In this document: in pieces, positions 1 to 8,108 of the stretch
Position numbering within the stretch: position 1 is the stretch's first letter
Layout of the letters: each line of letters opens with the position of its first letter
Assembly: GCA_905202595.1 (NCBI GenBank)
Contig: CAJKSP010000002.1
Coordinates: 60,312 to 124,311, forward strand
Source: an uncultured Sutterella sp.
Lineage (GTDB): Bacteria; Pseudomonadota; Gammaproteobacteria; Burkholderiales; Burkholderiaceae_F
DNA: 64,000 bases
Direction of reading: 5' to 3'
Program-made: the position numbers and the translations under genes
The notes under the pieces: model-generated
Database searches by the model: none
What the model saw: the letters and a program-made list of their open reading frames with translations, nothing else
Told to the model about the DNA's origin: nothing

Positions 1-261
1 GCTGCGCCGGCTGCTCAGTCGCAGGCCGCAGAAGCGGCGCCTGCGCCTGCGCCTGCCGAGCCGCCGAAGTCCCTCCAGGCGCAGAAGGAAGAGGCGCAGA
101 ATCAGGCGCTTGAAGCCAAGCTCAAGCTTGCCGGCTCCTTCATCGGACTCGGCGCCGTAAAGGAGGCGCGCGAGCTGCTTCTTGAAGTCCGCCGTCAAGG
201 CACGCCCGAGCAGCGCGAACGCGCGCTCGCACTCGAATCGAAGCTGGAGAGCGCCTCGTGA
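1..261 (+). CDS. fimV: FimV-family C-terminal fragment (5' end outside window)
   Basis: The window opens inside this gene; only the last 86 codons are visible and they end at the TGA at 259-261. The visible part is a Pro/Ala-rich linker followed by a short helical domain with the sequence EAKLKLAGSFIGLG and KEARELLLEV, which is the pattern of the FimV C-terminal TPR-like domain (a helix pair with a DKEGARELLEEV-type motif). FimV is an inner-membrane, peptidoglycan-binding scaffold for polar assemblies and twitching motility. It sits directly before truA, as in other Burkholderiales, and its stop overlaps the truA GTG start by four bases (GTGA), so the two are probably translationally coupled. 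Confidence 0.8.
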   Translation, partial: AAPAAQSQAAEAAPAPAPAEPPKSLQAQKEEAQNQALEAKLKLAGSFIGLGAVKEARELLLEVRRQGTPEQRERALALESKLESAS

Positions 262-1085
262 CGGCGGCGCTTTCTATGCCGGCCGACGCAGGCGGCGCGC
301 AGAGCTACGCGCTCGGGATTGAGTATCGCGGCACGGACTTCAACGGCTGGCAGGTGCAGCCTGACCGCCCCACTGTTCAGGCCGCGCTGGAGTCGGCGCT
401 CTCTAGCTTTCTCTGCGAGCCTGTGGCGACGATCTGCGCCGGGCGCACCGATGCGGGCGTGCATGCAACGCACCAGGTCGTGAGCTTTTCGACGAGCGCG
501 AAGCGGCCCGCCCGAAGCTGGATCCGGGGCGTGAACCGCTACTTGCCGAAGACGGTGGCGGTGCGCTGGGCGCGCGAGGTGCCGCCGGACTTTCATGCGC
601 GCTTCAGCGCGCGCTCCCGCACCTACGAGTATTGGATTCTCAACGACGCCGTCCGCTCGCCTGTTCTTGAAGACATGACGGGCTGGGTATGGCGTCCGCT
701 CGACGTCGAGCTCATGCGCGAGGGCGCGAAGTGGCTCATCGGCGAGCATGACTTCACGAGCTTCCGGGCGGCGGAATGCCAGGCGGCGACGCCCGTGAGA
801 ACCGTGAAGGCGCTTCAGATCGCGCGTCTCGGGCGCTTAGTCGGCGTGCGCATTCAGGCCAACGCCTTCCTGCAGCACATGGTGCGCAACATCGTCGGCG
901 CGCTCATCTATGTCGGCACCGGCCGCGAAAAGCCGCTCTGGATCAAGGAGGCCCTCGAGGCCAAAGCCCGGTCGGCTGCGGCGCCTACCTTCAGCCCGTC
1001 GGGCCTCTATCTGACGGGGGTCGACTATCCGGATTCGGATCTGCCGCAGGAAACGGGCGGCCCCTTCGGCGACGTCTTTTCCTGA
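258..1085 (+). CDS. truA: tRNA pseudouridine(38-40) synthase TruA
   Basis: Isomerises uridine to pseudouridine at positions 38-40 of the tRNA anticodon arm in the cytoplasm. The catalytic-loop motif GRTDAGVHA is present with the nucleophilic aspartate at residue 65, and the protein (275 residues) has the normal family length. I take the GTG at 258 because it overlaps the fimV stop as GTGA; an in-frame ATG at 276 is an alternative that still keeps the whole domain. In many Burkholderiales trpF, trpB and trpA lie between truA and accD; here accD follows directly after a 197-base gap. Confidence 0.95.
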   Translation: MTAALSMPADAGGAQSYALGIEYRGTDFNGWQVQPDRPTVQAALESALSSFLCEPVATICAGRTDAGVHATHQVVSFSTSAKRPARSWIRGVNRYLPKTVAVRWAREVPPDFHARFSARSRTYEYWILNDAVRSPVLEDMTGWVWRPLDVELMREGAKWLIGEHDFTSFRAAECQAATPVRTVKALQIARLGRLVGVRIQANAFLQHMVRNIVGALIYVGTGREKPLWIKEALEAKARSAAAPTFSPSGLYLTGVDYPDSDLPQETGGPFGDVFS

Positions 1086-1180
1086 GCGGCGCCGGACTGA
1101 GGGCGGCCTTCCTTTCTTCCGCCGTACGGCCTAGCGCCTCGATGAGGCCGAGAGCCGGCGGGCGGCGGAGGCTGCGGCCG

Positions 1181-1186
1181 TATAAT
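1181..1186 (+). promoter_or_regulatory. Candidate -10 box upstream of accD
   Basis: A perfect TATAAT lies 97 bases before the accD ATG. No good -35 hexamer is visible at the usual distance, so this is only a candidate promoter for accD. Confidence 0.35.
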
Positions 1187-1282
1187 TGCGCCGACAAATC
1201 AGAATGGGGAGCCGCCTCCCCGCGGAGGCGCGTGCCGAACGCGCGCGCTGATCCGCGATTGCATAGCTAGCAAGGATTTTGA

Positions 1283-2155
1283 ATGAGCTGGATCAACCAC
1301 ATTCTTCCGAAGATCAAGCGCGAGGACGAGCCCCGCAAGACGAGTCCGGTGCCTGAAGGCGTCTGGACGAAGTGTCCGGGCTGCGATCAGGTGCTTTACA
1401 CCGAAGAGCTCGAGCGCTGCCTCAAGGTCTGCCCGAAGTGCGGCTACCATTTCCGCCTCGGCGCCCGCGTGCGGCTCCTCTCGTTCCTTGATCCGGGCAC
1501 GGCGGTGGAGATCGGCTCGGAGATCCGCGCGAAGGATCCGCTCGGCTTCAACGACAGCAAGCCCTATCCGCAGCGCCATGCCGCCGCCGAGGCGAAGACG
1601 CATGAAACGGATGCGCTGCTTGTGATGGCGGGCGAGCTGCGCCGCGAGCCCGTTGTGGCGGCGGCCTTTGAATTCGGCTTCATGGGCGGCTCGATGGGCT
1701 CCGTTGTGGGCGAACGCTTCGCGCTCGGCGTCGACGAGGCCATCCGGCGCGCGTGCCCCTACATCGTCTTCTGCGCATCGGGCGGCGCCCGCATGCAGGA
1801 AGGCCTGGTGTCGCTCTATCAGATGGCGAAGACGAACGCCGCGGCGGCCCGCCTTTCGAAGGCGCATCTGCCGTTCGTGACGGTTCTCACGGATCCGACG
1901 ATGGGCGGCGTTTCGGCCTCCTTCGCCTTCCTCGGCGACGTGGTGCTCGCCGAGCCTAAGGCGCTCATCGGCTTTGCCGGCCCGCGAGTGATCGAGCAGA
2001 CGGTGCGCGAGAAGCTCCCCGAGGGCTTCCAGCGCTCCGAGTACCTCATGAAGACGGGGCAGATCGATCAAATCGTCGATCGGCGCGATTTGCGGGCGCG
2101 CATTTCCATCATCACGCAGCTTCTCATGAAGAAGCGTCCGGTGAACGGCGTCTAG
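1283..2155 (+). CDS. accD: Acetyl-CoA carboxylase carboxyltransferase subunit beta
   Basis: Beta subunit of the carboxyltransferase that moves the carboxyl group from biotin to acetyl-CoA, the committed step of fatty-acid synthesis. The N-terminal zinc ribbon is intact, with C31, C34, C50 and C53 in CPGC and CPKC pairs, followed by the crotonase-like carboxyltransferase domain ([33 protein letters not shown]). The length (290 residues) is normal. AAGGA at 1272-1276 fits the ATG at 1283. It heads the conserved accD-folC-dedD-cvpA-purF order. Confidence 0.97.
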   Translation: MSWINHILPKIKREDEPRKTSPVPEGVWTKCPGCDQVLYTEELERCLKVCPKCGYHFRLGARVRLLSFLDPGTAVEIGSEIRAKDPLGFNDSKPYPQRHAAAEAKTHETDALLVMAGELRREPVVAAAFEFGFMGGSMGSVVGERFALGVDEAIRRACPYIVFCASGGARMQEGLVSLYQMAKTNAAAARLSKAHLPFVTVLTDPTMGGVSASFAFLGDVVLAEPKALIGFAGPRVIEQTVREKLPEGFQRSEYLMKTGQIDQIVDRRDLRARISIITQLLMKKRPVNGV

Positions 2156-2230
2156 GCGCCGCGCATTCGCCTCGCTTCAGCTGAAGCTGATTGTCCGGCA
2201 GGCGCGCTCCGGCGCTCTGCTGTCTCGTCC

Positions 2231-2274
2231 GTCCGCCGCACGGGCCGCAGGGCCCCGGCGGACGCCGTCATTTT
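2231..2274 (+). terminator. Hairpin, possible weak terminator between accD and folC
   Basis: GTCCGCCG (2231-2238) pairs with CGGCGGAC (2256-2263), extended by an inner GGGCC/GGCCC stem (2242-2246 with 2251-2255) around a four-base loop. Only a short T run (2271-2274) follows, so it may attenuate rather than end transcription. Confidence 0.45.
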
Positions 2275-2312
2275 GAAGCGCTCTATTTCGAGTGCGAAGG
2301 ACTTAAGTAAGC

Positions 2313-3635
2313 ATGTCTACTGAAGAACTGAAGACGCTTGACGACTGGCTCGGCTTCATCGAACGGCTGCATGACAAGCCGATCGACCTCGGCCTCGGCC
2401 GCATGAAGACGATGATCGAGCGCATGGGCATTCACTTCGACTGCCCCGTGATCACCGTTGCGGGCACGAACGGCAAGGGCTCGACCTGCGCCATGCTCGA
2501 GCGCATCTATCGCGAAGCGGGCTACCGCACCGGCATGCACACCTCGCCGCACCTCCTTCGCTTCAACGAGCGCGCCGTGATCTGCGGGCGCGAAGCGACG
2601 GATGATGAGCTCATTGCCGCCTTCCGCAAGGTGGAGGCGGCTCGCGACGGCCTTTCGCTTTCCTACTTCGAATACACGGGGCTTGCCGTCCTGAAGCTTT
2701 TCCAGGATGCGGCGCTTGACGTCGTGATTCTCGAAATCGGCCTCGGCGGCCGGCTCGATGCGATGAATTCGATCGACGCCGACGTCTCCGTCATCGCTGC
2801 CGTCGGCATTGACCACACTGCCTTCCTCGGGCCGACGCGCGAGCTGATCGGCATTGAAAAGGCGCACATCTACCGCCCGGGCCGACCGGCCGTCTGTTCG
2901 GATCCTGAGCCGCCGGCCACCGTGCCGGAATTCGCGCACAAGATCGGCGCGCGCTACTTCGGCCTCGGCCGCGAGTTCTCAATCGACGAGCATGCCGACG
3001 GCACGTTCGGCTTTCGGATCGGCGATCTGGTCTGGGATCCGCTGCCGAAGCCTTCGCTTGCGGGCGAAAACCAGTACCGCAATGCGGCGGGCGCGCTGGC
3101 TGCCGCAGCGCTTCTGCGAGATCGGCTCCCGCTGACGCAGGATGCCGTTTCCCGCGCGCTAGCCGATACGCACATCACCGCCCGCTTCGAATGCGTGACG
3201 AAGGATCCCTGCCCGACGATTCTCGACGTCGGCCACAATCCGCAGGCGGCCGGCGTTCTGGCGGACAATCTCCGCCGCTCGAAGCGTCCGGGCGAATGGA
3301 CGATTGCGGTCTTCGGCATGCTGGTCGACAAGGACCGTCCGTCCGTCTGCCGCGCCGTGAAGGGCGAGATCGACGAGTGGTACATGTCGGGCCTGCCGAC
3401 GGCGCGCGGCTGCAGCGGCGATCTGCTCTGGGCCTCCATGGAGGAGGCGGGCATCAACATGACGCGTGTCACGCGCACGGAGAGCGTCGCCGCATCGCTT
3501 GCGGCAGCGCGAGCCGCCGCGCAGAAGCGTCTCGCCGAGCATCCGGAGCAGCCTGTTAGAATCATCGTATTCGGCTCTTTTGTCACCGTGACGGGCGCGC
3601 TTGAAGCGCTTGCCGCAGAGGGCATCCGCCGATAA
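2313..3635 (+). CDS. folC: Bifunctional folylpolyglutamate / dihydrofolate synthase
   Basis: Mur-ligase-family enzyme that adds glutamate to dihydropteroate and then extends the polyglutamate tail of folates, using ATP. The P-loop AGTNGKGST lies at residues 50-58; downstream the family motifs GLGGRLDAMN, GIDHTAFLG and the C-terminal domain pattern LDVGHNPQA are visible. The length (440 residues) is typical of the bifunctional proteobacterial enzyme. AAGGA a few bases upstream supports the ATG at 2313. It is separated from accD by a hairpin-bearing 157-base gap and followed closely by the SPOR-domain gene. Confidence 0.95.
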   Translation: MSTEELKTLDDWLGFIERLHDKPIDLGLGRMKTMIERMGIHFDCPVITVAGTNGKGSTCAMLERIYREAGYRTGMHTSPHLLRFNERAVICGREATDDELIAAFRKVEAARDGLSLSYFEYTGLAVLKLFQDAALDVVILEIGLGGRLDAMNSIDADVSVIAAVGIDHTAFLGPTRELIGIEKAHIYRPGRPAVCSDPEPPATVPEFAHKIGARYFGLGREFSIDEHADGTFGFRIGDLVWDPLPKPSLAGENQYRNAAGALAAAALLRDRLPLTQDAVSRALADTHITARFECVTKDPCPTILDVGHNPQAAGVLADNLRRSKRPGEWTIAVFGMLVDKDRPSVCRAVKGEIDEWYMSGLPTARGCSGDLLWASMEEAGINMTRVTRTESVAASLAAARAAAQKRLAEHPEQPVRIIVFGSFVTVTGALEALAAEGIRR

Positions 3636-3688
3636 TGCGCTGATGGCGCGCAGCGTGCGCGCCGCCGATTTTTCTCAAGGTGAGCGAC

Positions 3689-5152
3689 ATGTCGTTCTTC
3701 AATCCTTTCCGGAAAAACGCCGTCAAGCCTCAGGACGAACGTCAGGAGCCGACAGCGGGCGACATGCCGGGCGCCGAAGCGCCGCAGGCGCCGGCTGAGC
3801 CTTCGGGCCAGCCGGAAAGCGGCGCCGCGAAGGTGCCGCCGCCCTGGGCGCAGACAGAGGCGCCGGCCTTCGAGCCGGCTGGCGCTGAGAGAAAAGAGCC
3901 CTTGATGGGCTCAGGTCTGGCAAAGTCCGCCGACGATGAAGGCGCTGCCGGCGTCGGGTCTGGCAGCGCTGCTGCATCAGCGGCGCCGCCGGCCTTTGAG
4001 GAGGTTTCCTCCTCTTCCGAAGGGACCTACGATCCGTACGGCATTGCCGCACAGGCGCGCGCAAAGCGCGAAGCCGAGGAAGCGGCCGAAGCCAGAGAAA
4101 AGGAAAGGGCGGCTGCTCAAGCCGCCCGCGCTGCAGAAGAAGCGGCGAATCAAGCCCGCGCCGTACAGGCTGCTGCTGAAAAGGCTCAGGCGGACCGCGA
4201 GGCCCGCGCCCGAACTGCAGAAGCGCAGGCTCAGGCCGAAGCGGCGCGCCGCGAAGCGCGCGAGCGCGAAAAGCGGGCTTCGCTTGCGGCGGCCGAAGCT
4301 GCCGCGTCGGAATCCGTCGAGCCCGAAGAGCCGGTGATGGCCCCGGTGCCCCGCGAAGAAGCGGCGGGCGCGACGCCAAAGCCCGGCAAGCGGCTGCGCG
4401 CTGCGCCTGTGCCGCCGATGCGCGAGCTGACGGACGAGGAGCTGCTGGCGCGCCGCCGCACGAAGCATCGCCTCATCGGCGCGGCAATTCTGCTCATGGC
4501 TGTCGTGGTGGCGGCGCCCTTTGTGCTTGACAGCGAGAAGAGCTTCAAGGATGTTCCGTTCGATACGGCGATTCCTGACGTGTCGGACAATTCGACGACT
4601 TTGAAGATTCCGCCTGTGCCGTCCGCGCGAAAGGAAAGCGGCGATCTGGATGTGGCGGATTCGACGATTTCGGAAGAAGGCGCAACCGCGAAGGCGAATC
4701 TTGCGCTTGATGCCAATGCGCCTGTGAAGGCGGCTGCCTCGGCTGAGAAGCCGGCTGCGAAGGCGCAGGAGAAAGCCGCTGCGGCGCCGCAGCAGAAGCC
4801 GGCCGCAGAGGCGAAGAAGCCTGAAGCAAAGGCGGAGGCCGCGAGCAAGACCGAGAAGGTCCAGAAGGAAGAGCAGGCGCCGGCCGTGAAAAGCGTCGGC
4901 ATTGCGCCGCCGACCGGGAGCGGCTACTACATTCAAGTGATGGCGACGAGCTCGGAACGGGAGGCTGAAAAGGCGGTCAAGCGTCTGACGCTGCTCGGAC
5001 TGCCGGCCTACCGCGTGGCGCTCGAGCGCAAGGCGGCGACGCTCTGGCGCGTGCGCATCGGCCTCTACAAGACGAGCAAGGAAGCCGAGGGCGTCGTGGG
5101 CACGCTCGTTCTCAACGGCTTCACGGCGAAGCCCTTCATTTCGAAGCAGTAG
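3689..5152 (+). CDS. dedD: SPOR-domain membrane protein, DedD-like
   Basis: Likely a division-site protein that binds denuded septal peptidoglycan through its SPOR domain. Order along 487 residues: an acidic, Ala/Glu/Arg-rich region that is probably coiled coil or disordered (to about 240); one membrane segment (LIGAAILLMAVVVAAPFVL, about residues 258-276); an Ala/Lys-rich periplasmic linker; and a C-terminal SPOR domain starting at GSGYYIQVMA, with LWRVRIG and a final KPFISK. DedD of E. coli is much shorter; the long cytoplasmic low-complexity region is a feature of this protein. I chose the ATG at 3689 with the AAGG at 3677-3680 ahead of it, over the in-frame GTG at 3680. The folC-dedD-cvpA order is conserved in proteobacteria. 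Confidence 0.82.
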   Translation: MSFFNPFRKNAVKPQDERQEPTAGDMPGAEAPQAPAEPSGQPESGAAKVPPPWAQTEAPAFEPAGAERKEPLMGSGLAKSADDEGAAGVGSGSAAASAAPPAFEEVSSSSEGTYDPYGIAAQARAKREAEEAAEAREKERAAAQAARAAEEAANQARAVQAAAEKAQADREARARTAEAQAQAEAARREAREREKRASLAAAEAAASESVEPEEPVMAPVPREEAAGATPKPGKRLRAAPVPPMRELTDEELLARRRTKHRLIGAAILLMAVVVAAPFVLDSEKSFKDVPFDTAIPDVSDNSTTLKIPPVPSARKESGDLDVADSTISEEGATAKANLALDANAPVKAAASAEKPAAKAQEKAAAAPQQKPAAEAKKPEAKAEAASKTEKVQKEEQAPAVKSVGIAPPTGSGYYIQVMATSSEREAEKAVKRLTLLGLPAYRVALERKAATLWRVRIGLYKTSKEAEGVVGTLVLNGFTAKPFISKQ

Positions 5153-5375
5153 CGGGATGCTTCTCGGCGAGCAAATGCCTTTACGTTAAGATGATTCCTC
5201 TTCGAGCCGCCTCAGCGCGGCTCGCCTCTTCGAATAGAATAGGCGCGCATTCGGCAGGGCGGTCCAGAAGCCCGTTCTGCCGCCAGGCCTCGCTTTTGCT
5301 GCGCCCAAGAGGACTCAGGCCTTGCGGCCGCCTTTTCCCGTCCGACGCAATCCCCTATATTCTCGGCTCCGCGCC

Positions 5376-5891
5376 ATGACTGAAATCGACTGGATCATCA
5401 TCGCTCTGCTCTTCCTCTCCACGGCAGTGGGGGTGGTGCGCGGCGTCATGCGCGAGATCCTGGCGCTTGCCGGCTGGGTGGCGGGCATTCTCCTTGCCAT
5501 GAATTTTGCCGGAGAGCTCGCAGAGGCCATTCCGCTCGAGAGCATCGGCTATCTGCCGCGAGTGATGATTGCGGCGGTGCTGATTCTCGTTGCGGCGCTT
5601 TTCCTCTGCGGCCTTCTCGGACTGCTGCTCCGCCGTCTCATTGAAGTCGCCTCCATTTCTTTTGAAGACCGCGCGCTCGGCGCGTGCTTCGGCCTCGTGC
5701 GCGGCATCATCGTCGCCTGCGCCTGCGTCTTTCTCTTCGGCCTGCCCGATTCCATTCACTCGAGCCGCATGTGGCGGCAGTCAATCCTCGTGGGGCCGGC
5801 GGAGTCCATCATCGAATGGTCGCTGCCGTATCTGCCGGACTGGCTTGCCGACATGCATCGCAGCTACCGCCGCGGTTCGGGAACGCTCTGA
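5376..5891 (+). CDS. cvpA: CvpA family membrane protein
   Basis: Small inner-membrane protein (171 residues) named for a role in colicin V production; its function in normal cells is not settled, though links to envelope stress and to purF expression are reported. About four hydrophobic segments are visible, starting IDWIIIALLFLSTAVGVVRG, with the family pattern RGVMREILALAGWVAGI in the N-terminal part. I use the ATG at 5376, which gives the normal N terminus MTEIDWI; an upstream in-frame start at 5322 would add an unconserved basic stretch. The position just before purF is the classic arrangement. Confidence 0.9.
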   Translation: MTEIDWIIIALLFLSTAVGVVRGVMREILALAGWVAGILLAMNFAGELAEAIPLESIGYLPRVMIAAVLILVAALFLCGLLGLLLRRLIEVASISFEDRALGACFGLVRGIIVACACVFLFGLPDSIHSSRMWRQSILVGPAESIIEWSLPYLPDWLADMHRSYRRGSGTL

Positions 5892-6093
5892 GGCGGACCC
5901 GAAAGCAAGACGCTGTTCGACACGCCATGACCGCCTGCGCCGTCCGCCGCCGACTTTCCCTGAGAGCCTCTGCGCGCGCCTGCTGCCGGCTGAAGCGCAT
6001 GGCCGAGGCGTCCGCCGGCCGAACCCTCTTTTTTCGTTCTAATCTGGACGCGGCAGAAGCGCCCGTCCGTCGTCATTCCTGAGGACCTCACTC

Positions 6094-7614
6094 ATGTGCG
6101 GCATCATTGCCCTTCTTTCCAACGAGCCCGTCAACCAGCGCCTCTACGATGCGCTTCTCCTGCTGCAGCATCGCGGGCAGGACGCAGCAGGCATTGCAAC
6201 GCTTGACGGCTTGCAGTTCCATGTGCACAAGGCCATGGGACTCGTGACGGAAGTTTTCCGCACGAGGAACATGCGCGACCTTACAGGCAACATGGGCATC
6301 GGCCATGTGCGCTATCCGACGCAGGGCTGCGCGGGCTCGAACCAGGAGTCCCAGCCCTTCTATGTGAATGCGCCCTACGGCATCATGTTTGCCCACAACG
6401 GCAACCTCATCAATGCCGAGGCCCTGAAGCAGGAGCTCTACGAGGAAGATCACCGCCACATCAACACGACGAGCGATTCCGAAGTGCTCCTCAATGTGCT
6501 CGCTGACGAGCTTTCCCGCGTCTCGAACGGCAAGCGCCTCACGGACGAAGGCGTCTTCGAGGCGGTGCGCGGCGTGCACAGGCGCGTGCGCGGCTCCTAC
6601 GCGGTCGTGGCGCTCATTGCCGGCAAGGGCCTGCTCGCCTTCCGCGATCCGCACGGCATCCGCCCGATCTGCTTCGGCTCGAACGTCACGGCGTCGGGCG
6701 AGAAGGAGTGGATGGTGAGCTCGGAATCCGTCACGATGATCGGCCTCGGCTTCAAGGTCGAGCGCGATCTCGAGCCGGGCGAAGCGCTTTGGATCGACAT
6801 GCAGGGCAACCTCAGCACGGCGCAGTGCGCCGAACACCCCGAGCACAATCCCTGCGCCTTCGAGTACGTCTACTTCGCCCGTCCAGATTCTACGATCGAC
6901 GGCATCAACGTCTACGGCGCCCGCCTTCGCCTTGGCGAATACCTCGCTGAAACGGTGAAGCAGAAGCTCGACCTCTCGCAGATTGACGTCGTCATGCCGA
7001 TTCCGGACAGCTCTCGTCCGATTGCGCAGCAACTTGCCGAGAAGCTTCATCTGCCGTATCGCGAAGGCTTCATCAAGAACCGCTACGTCGGCCGCACCTT
7101 CATCATGCCGGGACAGGCGGTGCGCAAGAAGAGCGTGCGCCAGAAGCTCAATGCCATGCCGGTGGAGTTCGAGGGCAAGAATCTGCTGCTTGTCGACGAC
7201 TCGATTGTGCGCGGCACGACGATGACGGAAATTCTGCGCATGGCGCGCGAGTCCGGCGCCAAGAAGGTATTTGTGGCATCGGGCGCCCCGCGCGTGATGT
7301 TCCCGAATGTCTACGGCATCGACATGCCGACGAAGGCCGAACTCATCTGCGGCGACGGCAAGAGCGAAGAAGAGGTGGCGAAGGTCATCGGCGCTGACGC
7401 CGTCGTCTTCCAGACGCTTGACGGCCTGAAGAATGCGCTGCACGACATGAATCCGTCGATTCCTCGCTTCGACTGCTCGTGCTTTGACGGCGTCTATGTG
7501 ACGGGCGATGTGACGGAAGAGTACCTCGCGTCGCTCAGCCGCAAGCCGGCTGCGCCCAAGAAGGCGGAGGCGGACGGCGCCGACGAAAGCGAGCCGCAGG
7601 ATCAGGTTCAGTAA
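6094..7614 (+). CDS. purF: Amidophosphoribosyltransferase
   Basis: First committed step of purine synthesis: converts PRPP and glutamine to phosphoribosylamine. The protein starts MCGIIALL, so removal of Met exposes the N-terminal nucleophile cysteine of the glutaminase half. The PRPP-binding motif LLLVDDSIVRGTT lies near residue 363. The glutaminase signature IGHVRYPTQG and the hydrophobic-loop region are present. Length (506 residues) matches the family. Two hairpins follow, the second a strong terminator, ending the accD-purF run. The 202 bases before it hold no recognisable gene. Confidence 0.97.
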   Translation: MCGIIALLSNEPVNQRLYDALLLLQHRGQDAAGIATLDGLQFHVHKAMGLVTEVFRTRNMRDLTGNMGIGHVRYPTQGCAGSNQESQPFYVNAPYGIMFAHNGNLINAEALKQELYEEDHRHINTTSDSEVLLNVLADELSRVSNGKRLTDEGVFEAVRGVHRRVRGSYAVVALIAGKGLLAFRDPHGIRPICFGSNVTASGEKEWMVSSESVTMIGLGFKVERDLEPGEALWIDMQGNLSTAQCAEHPEHNPCAFEYVYFARPDSTIDGINVYGARLRLGEYLAETVKQKLDLSQIDVVMPIPDSSRPIAQQLAEKLHLPYREGFIKNRYVGRTFIMPGQAVRKKSVRQKLNAMPVEFEGKNLLLVDDSIVRGTTMTEILRMARESGAKKVFVASGAPRVMFPNVYGIDMPTKAELICGDGKSEEEVAKVIGADAVVFQTLDGLKNALHDMNPSIPRFDCSCFDGVYVTGDVTEEYLASLSRKPAAPKKAEADGADESEPQDQVQ

Positions 7615-7626
7615 ATAATGTTGCCG

Positions 7627-7653
7627 AAGCGCCTTCATGCTCATGAGGCGCTT
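7627..7653 (+). terminator. Hairpin directly after purF
   Basis: AAGCGCCT (7627-7634) pairs with AGGCGCTT (7646-7653), extended by TCAT/ATG pairing with one bulged base. The T run after it is short, so it is the weaker of two tandem hairpins behind purF. Confidence 0.55.
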
Positions 7654-7686
7654 TGATTCTGCAGAGCAAGATACGCTTTGAAATGT

Positions 7687-7722
7687 CCCCAGAAAGCGAG
7701 ACGCTTTCTGGGGCATTTTTTT
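7687..7722 (+). terminator. Strong rho-independent terminator after purF
   Basis: CCCCAGAAAGCG (7687-7698) and CGCTTTCTGGGG (7702-7713) form a perfect 12-bp stem with a three-base loop, followed by CATTTTTTT. Confidence 0.92.
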
Positions 7723-8108
7723 GAACGGGCCAATTTCGGCGGAAATTCGTCTTCAAGCTTCTTCAGGACCTTTCGGCTTTGCAAAGCTGAAGCTGCATGT
7801 GCAAGCGGCAAAGCGAGGAGACTTCTATTTTCGGCAAGAAGAGGAACGTGCAGCTTTTGTAGCCAAATGTCACATAGCCTCAAGTTTTGTTAAGGCGTCT
7901 CCAGTGCGGGTTAAGAGCAGTAAACATCGCTCGGTTCCCTAGGTCGCACCTAAGTTTCGCTTCCTACACTGAAATCTCCAGAGAGCGCAGTGCATCGGCT
8001 TTTGCGGGTGCCGAGCCCATCGGCAGGACCGGACGCGCTCTGAACAAAAATCACGGCAGGATCTGGCTGCTCGCGTCAAGGAGCCTGCTGAAATAAAAGG
8101 AGAATTTC

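Larger units (their letters stand above)
7615..8108 (+). other. Intergenic region between purF and ferric-reductase gene
   Basis: This stretch holds the two purF hairpins (7627-7653 and 7687-7722), a perfect 12-base palindrome GCTTTGCAAAGC at 7776-7787, and the sequence TTCCCTAG followed by a G near 7935-7943. AAGGAG at about 8098-8103 serves the gene at 8109. I see no convincing ORF or RNA gene here. Confidence 0.6.

Noticed and set aside
3680..3688. GTG at 3680 as start of the SPOR protein
   Set aside because: The GTG is itself part of the AAGGTGA ribosome site; the ATG at 3689 has correct spacing to it.
6088..7716. 542-codon open frame opposite purF
   Set aside because: Antisense to all purF motifs and running into the purF terminator.
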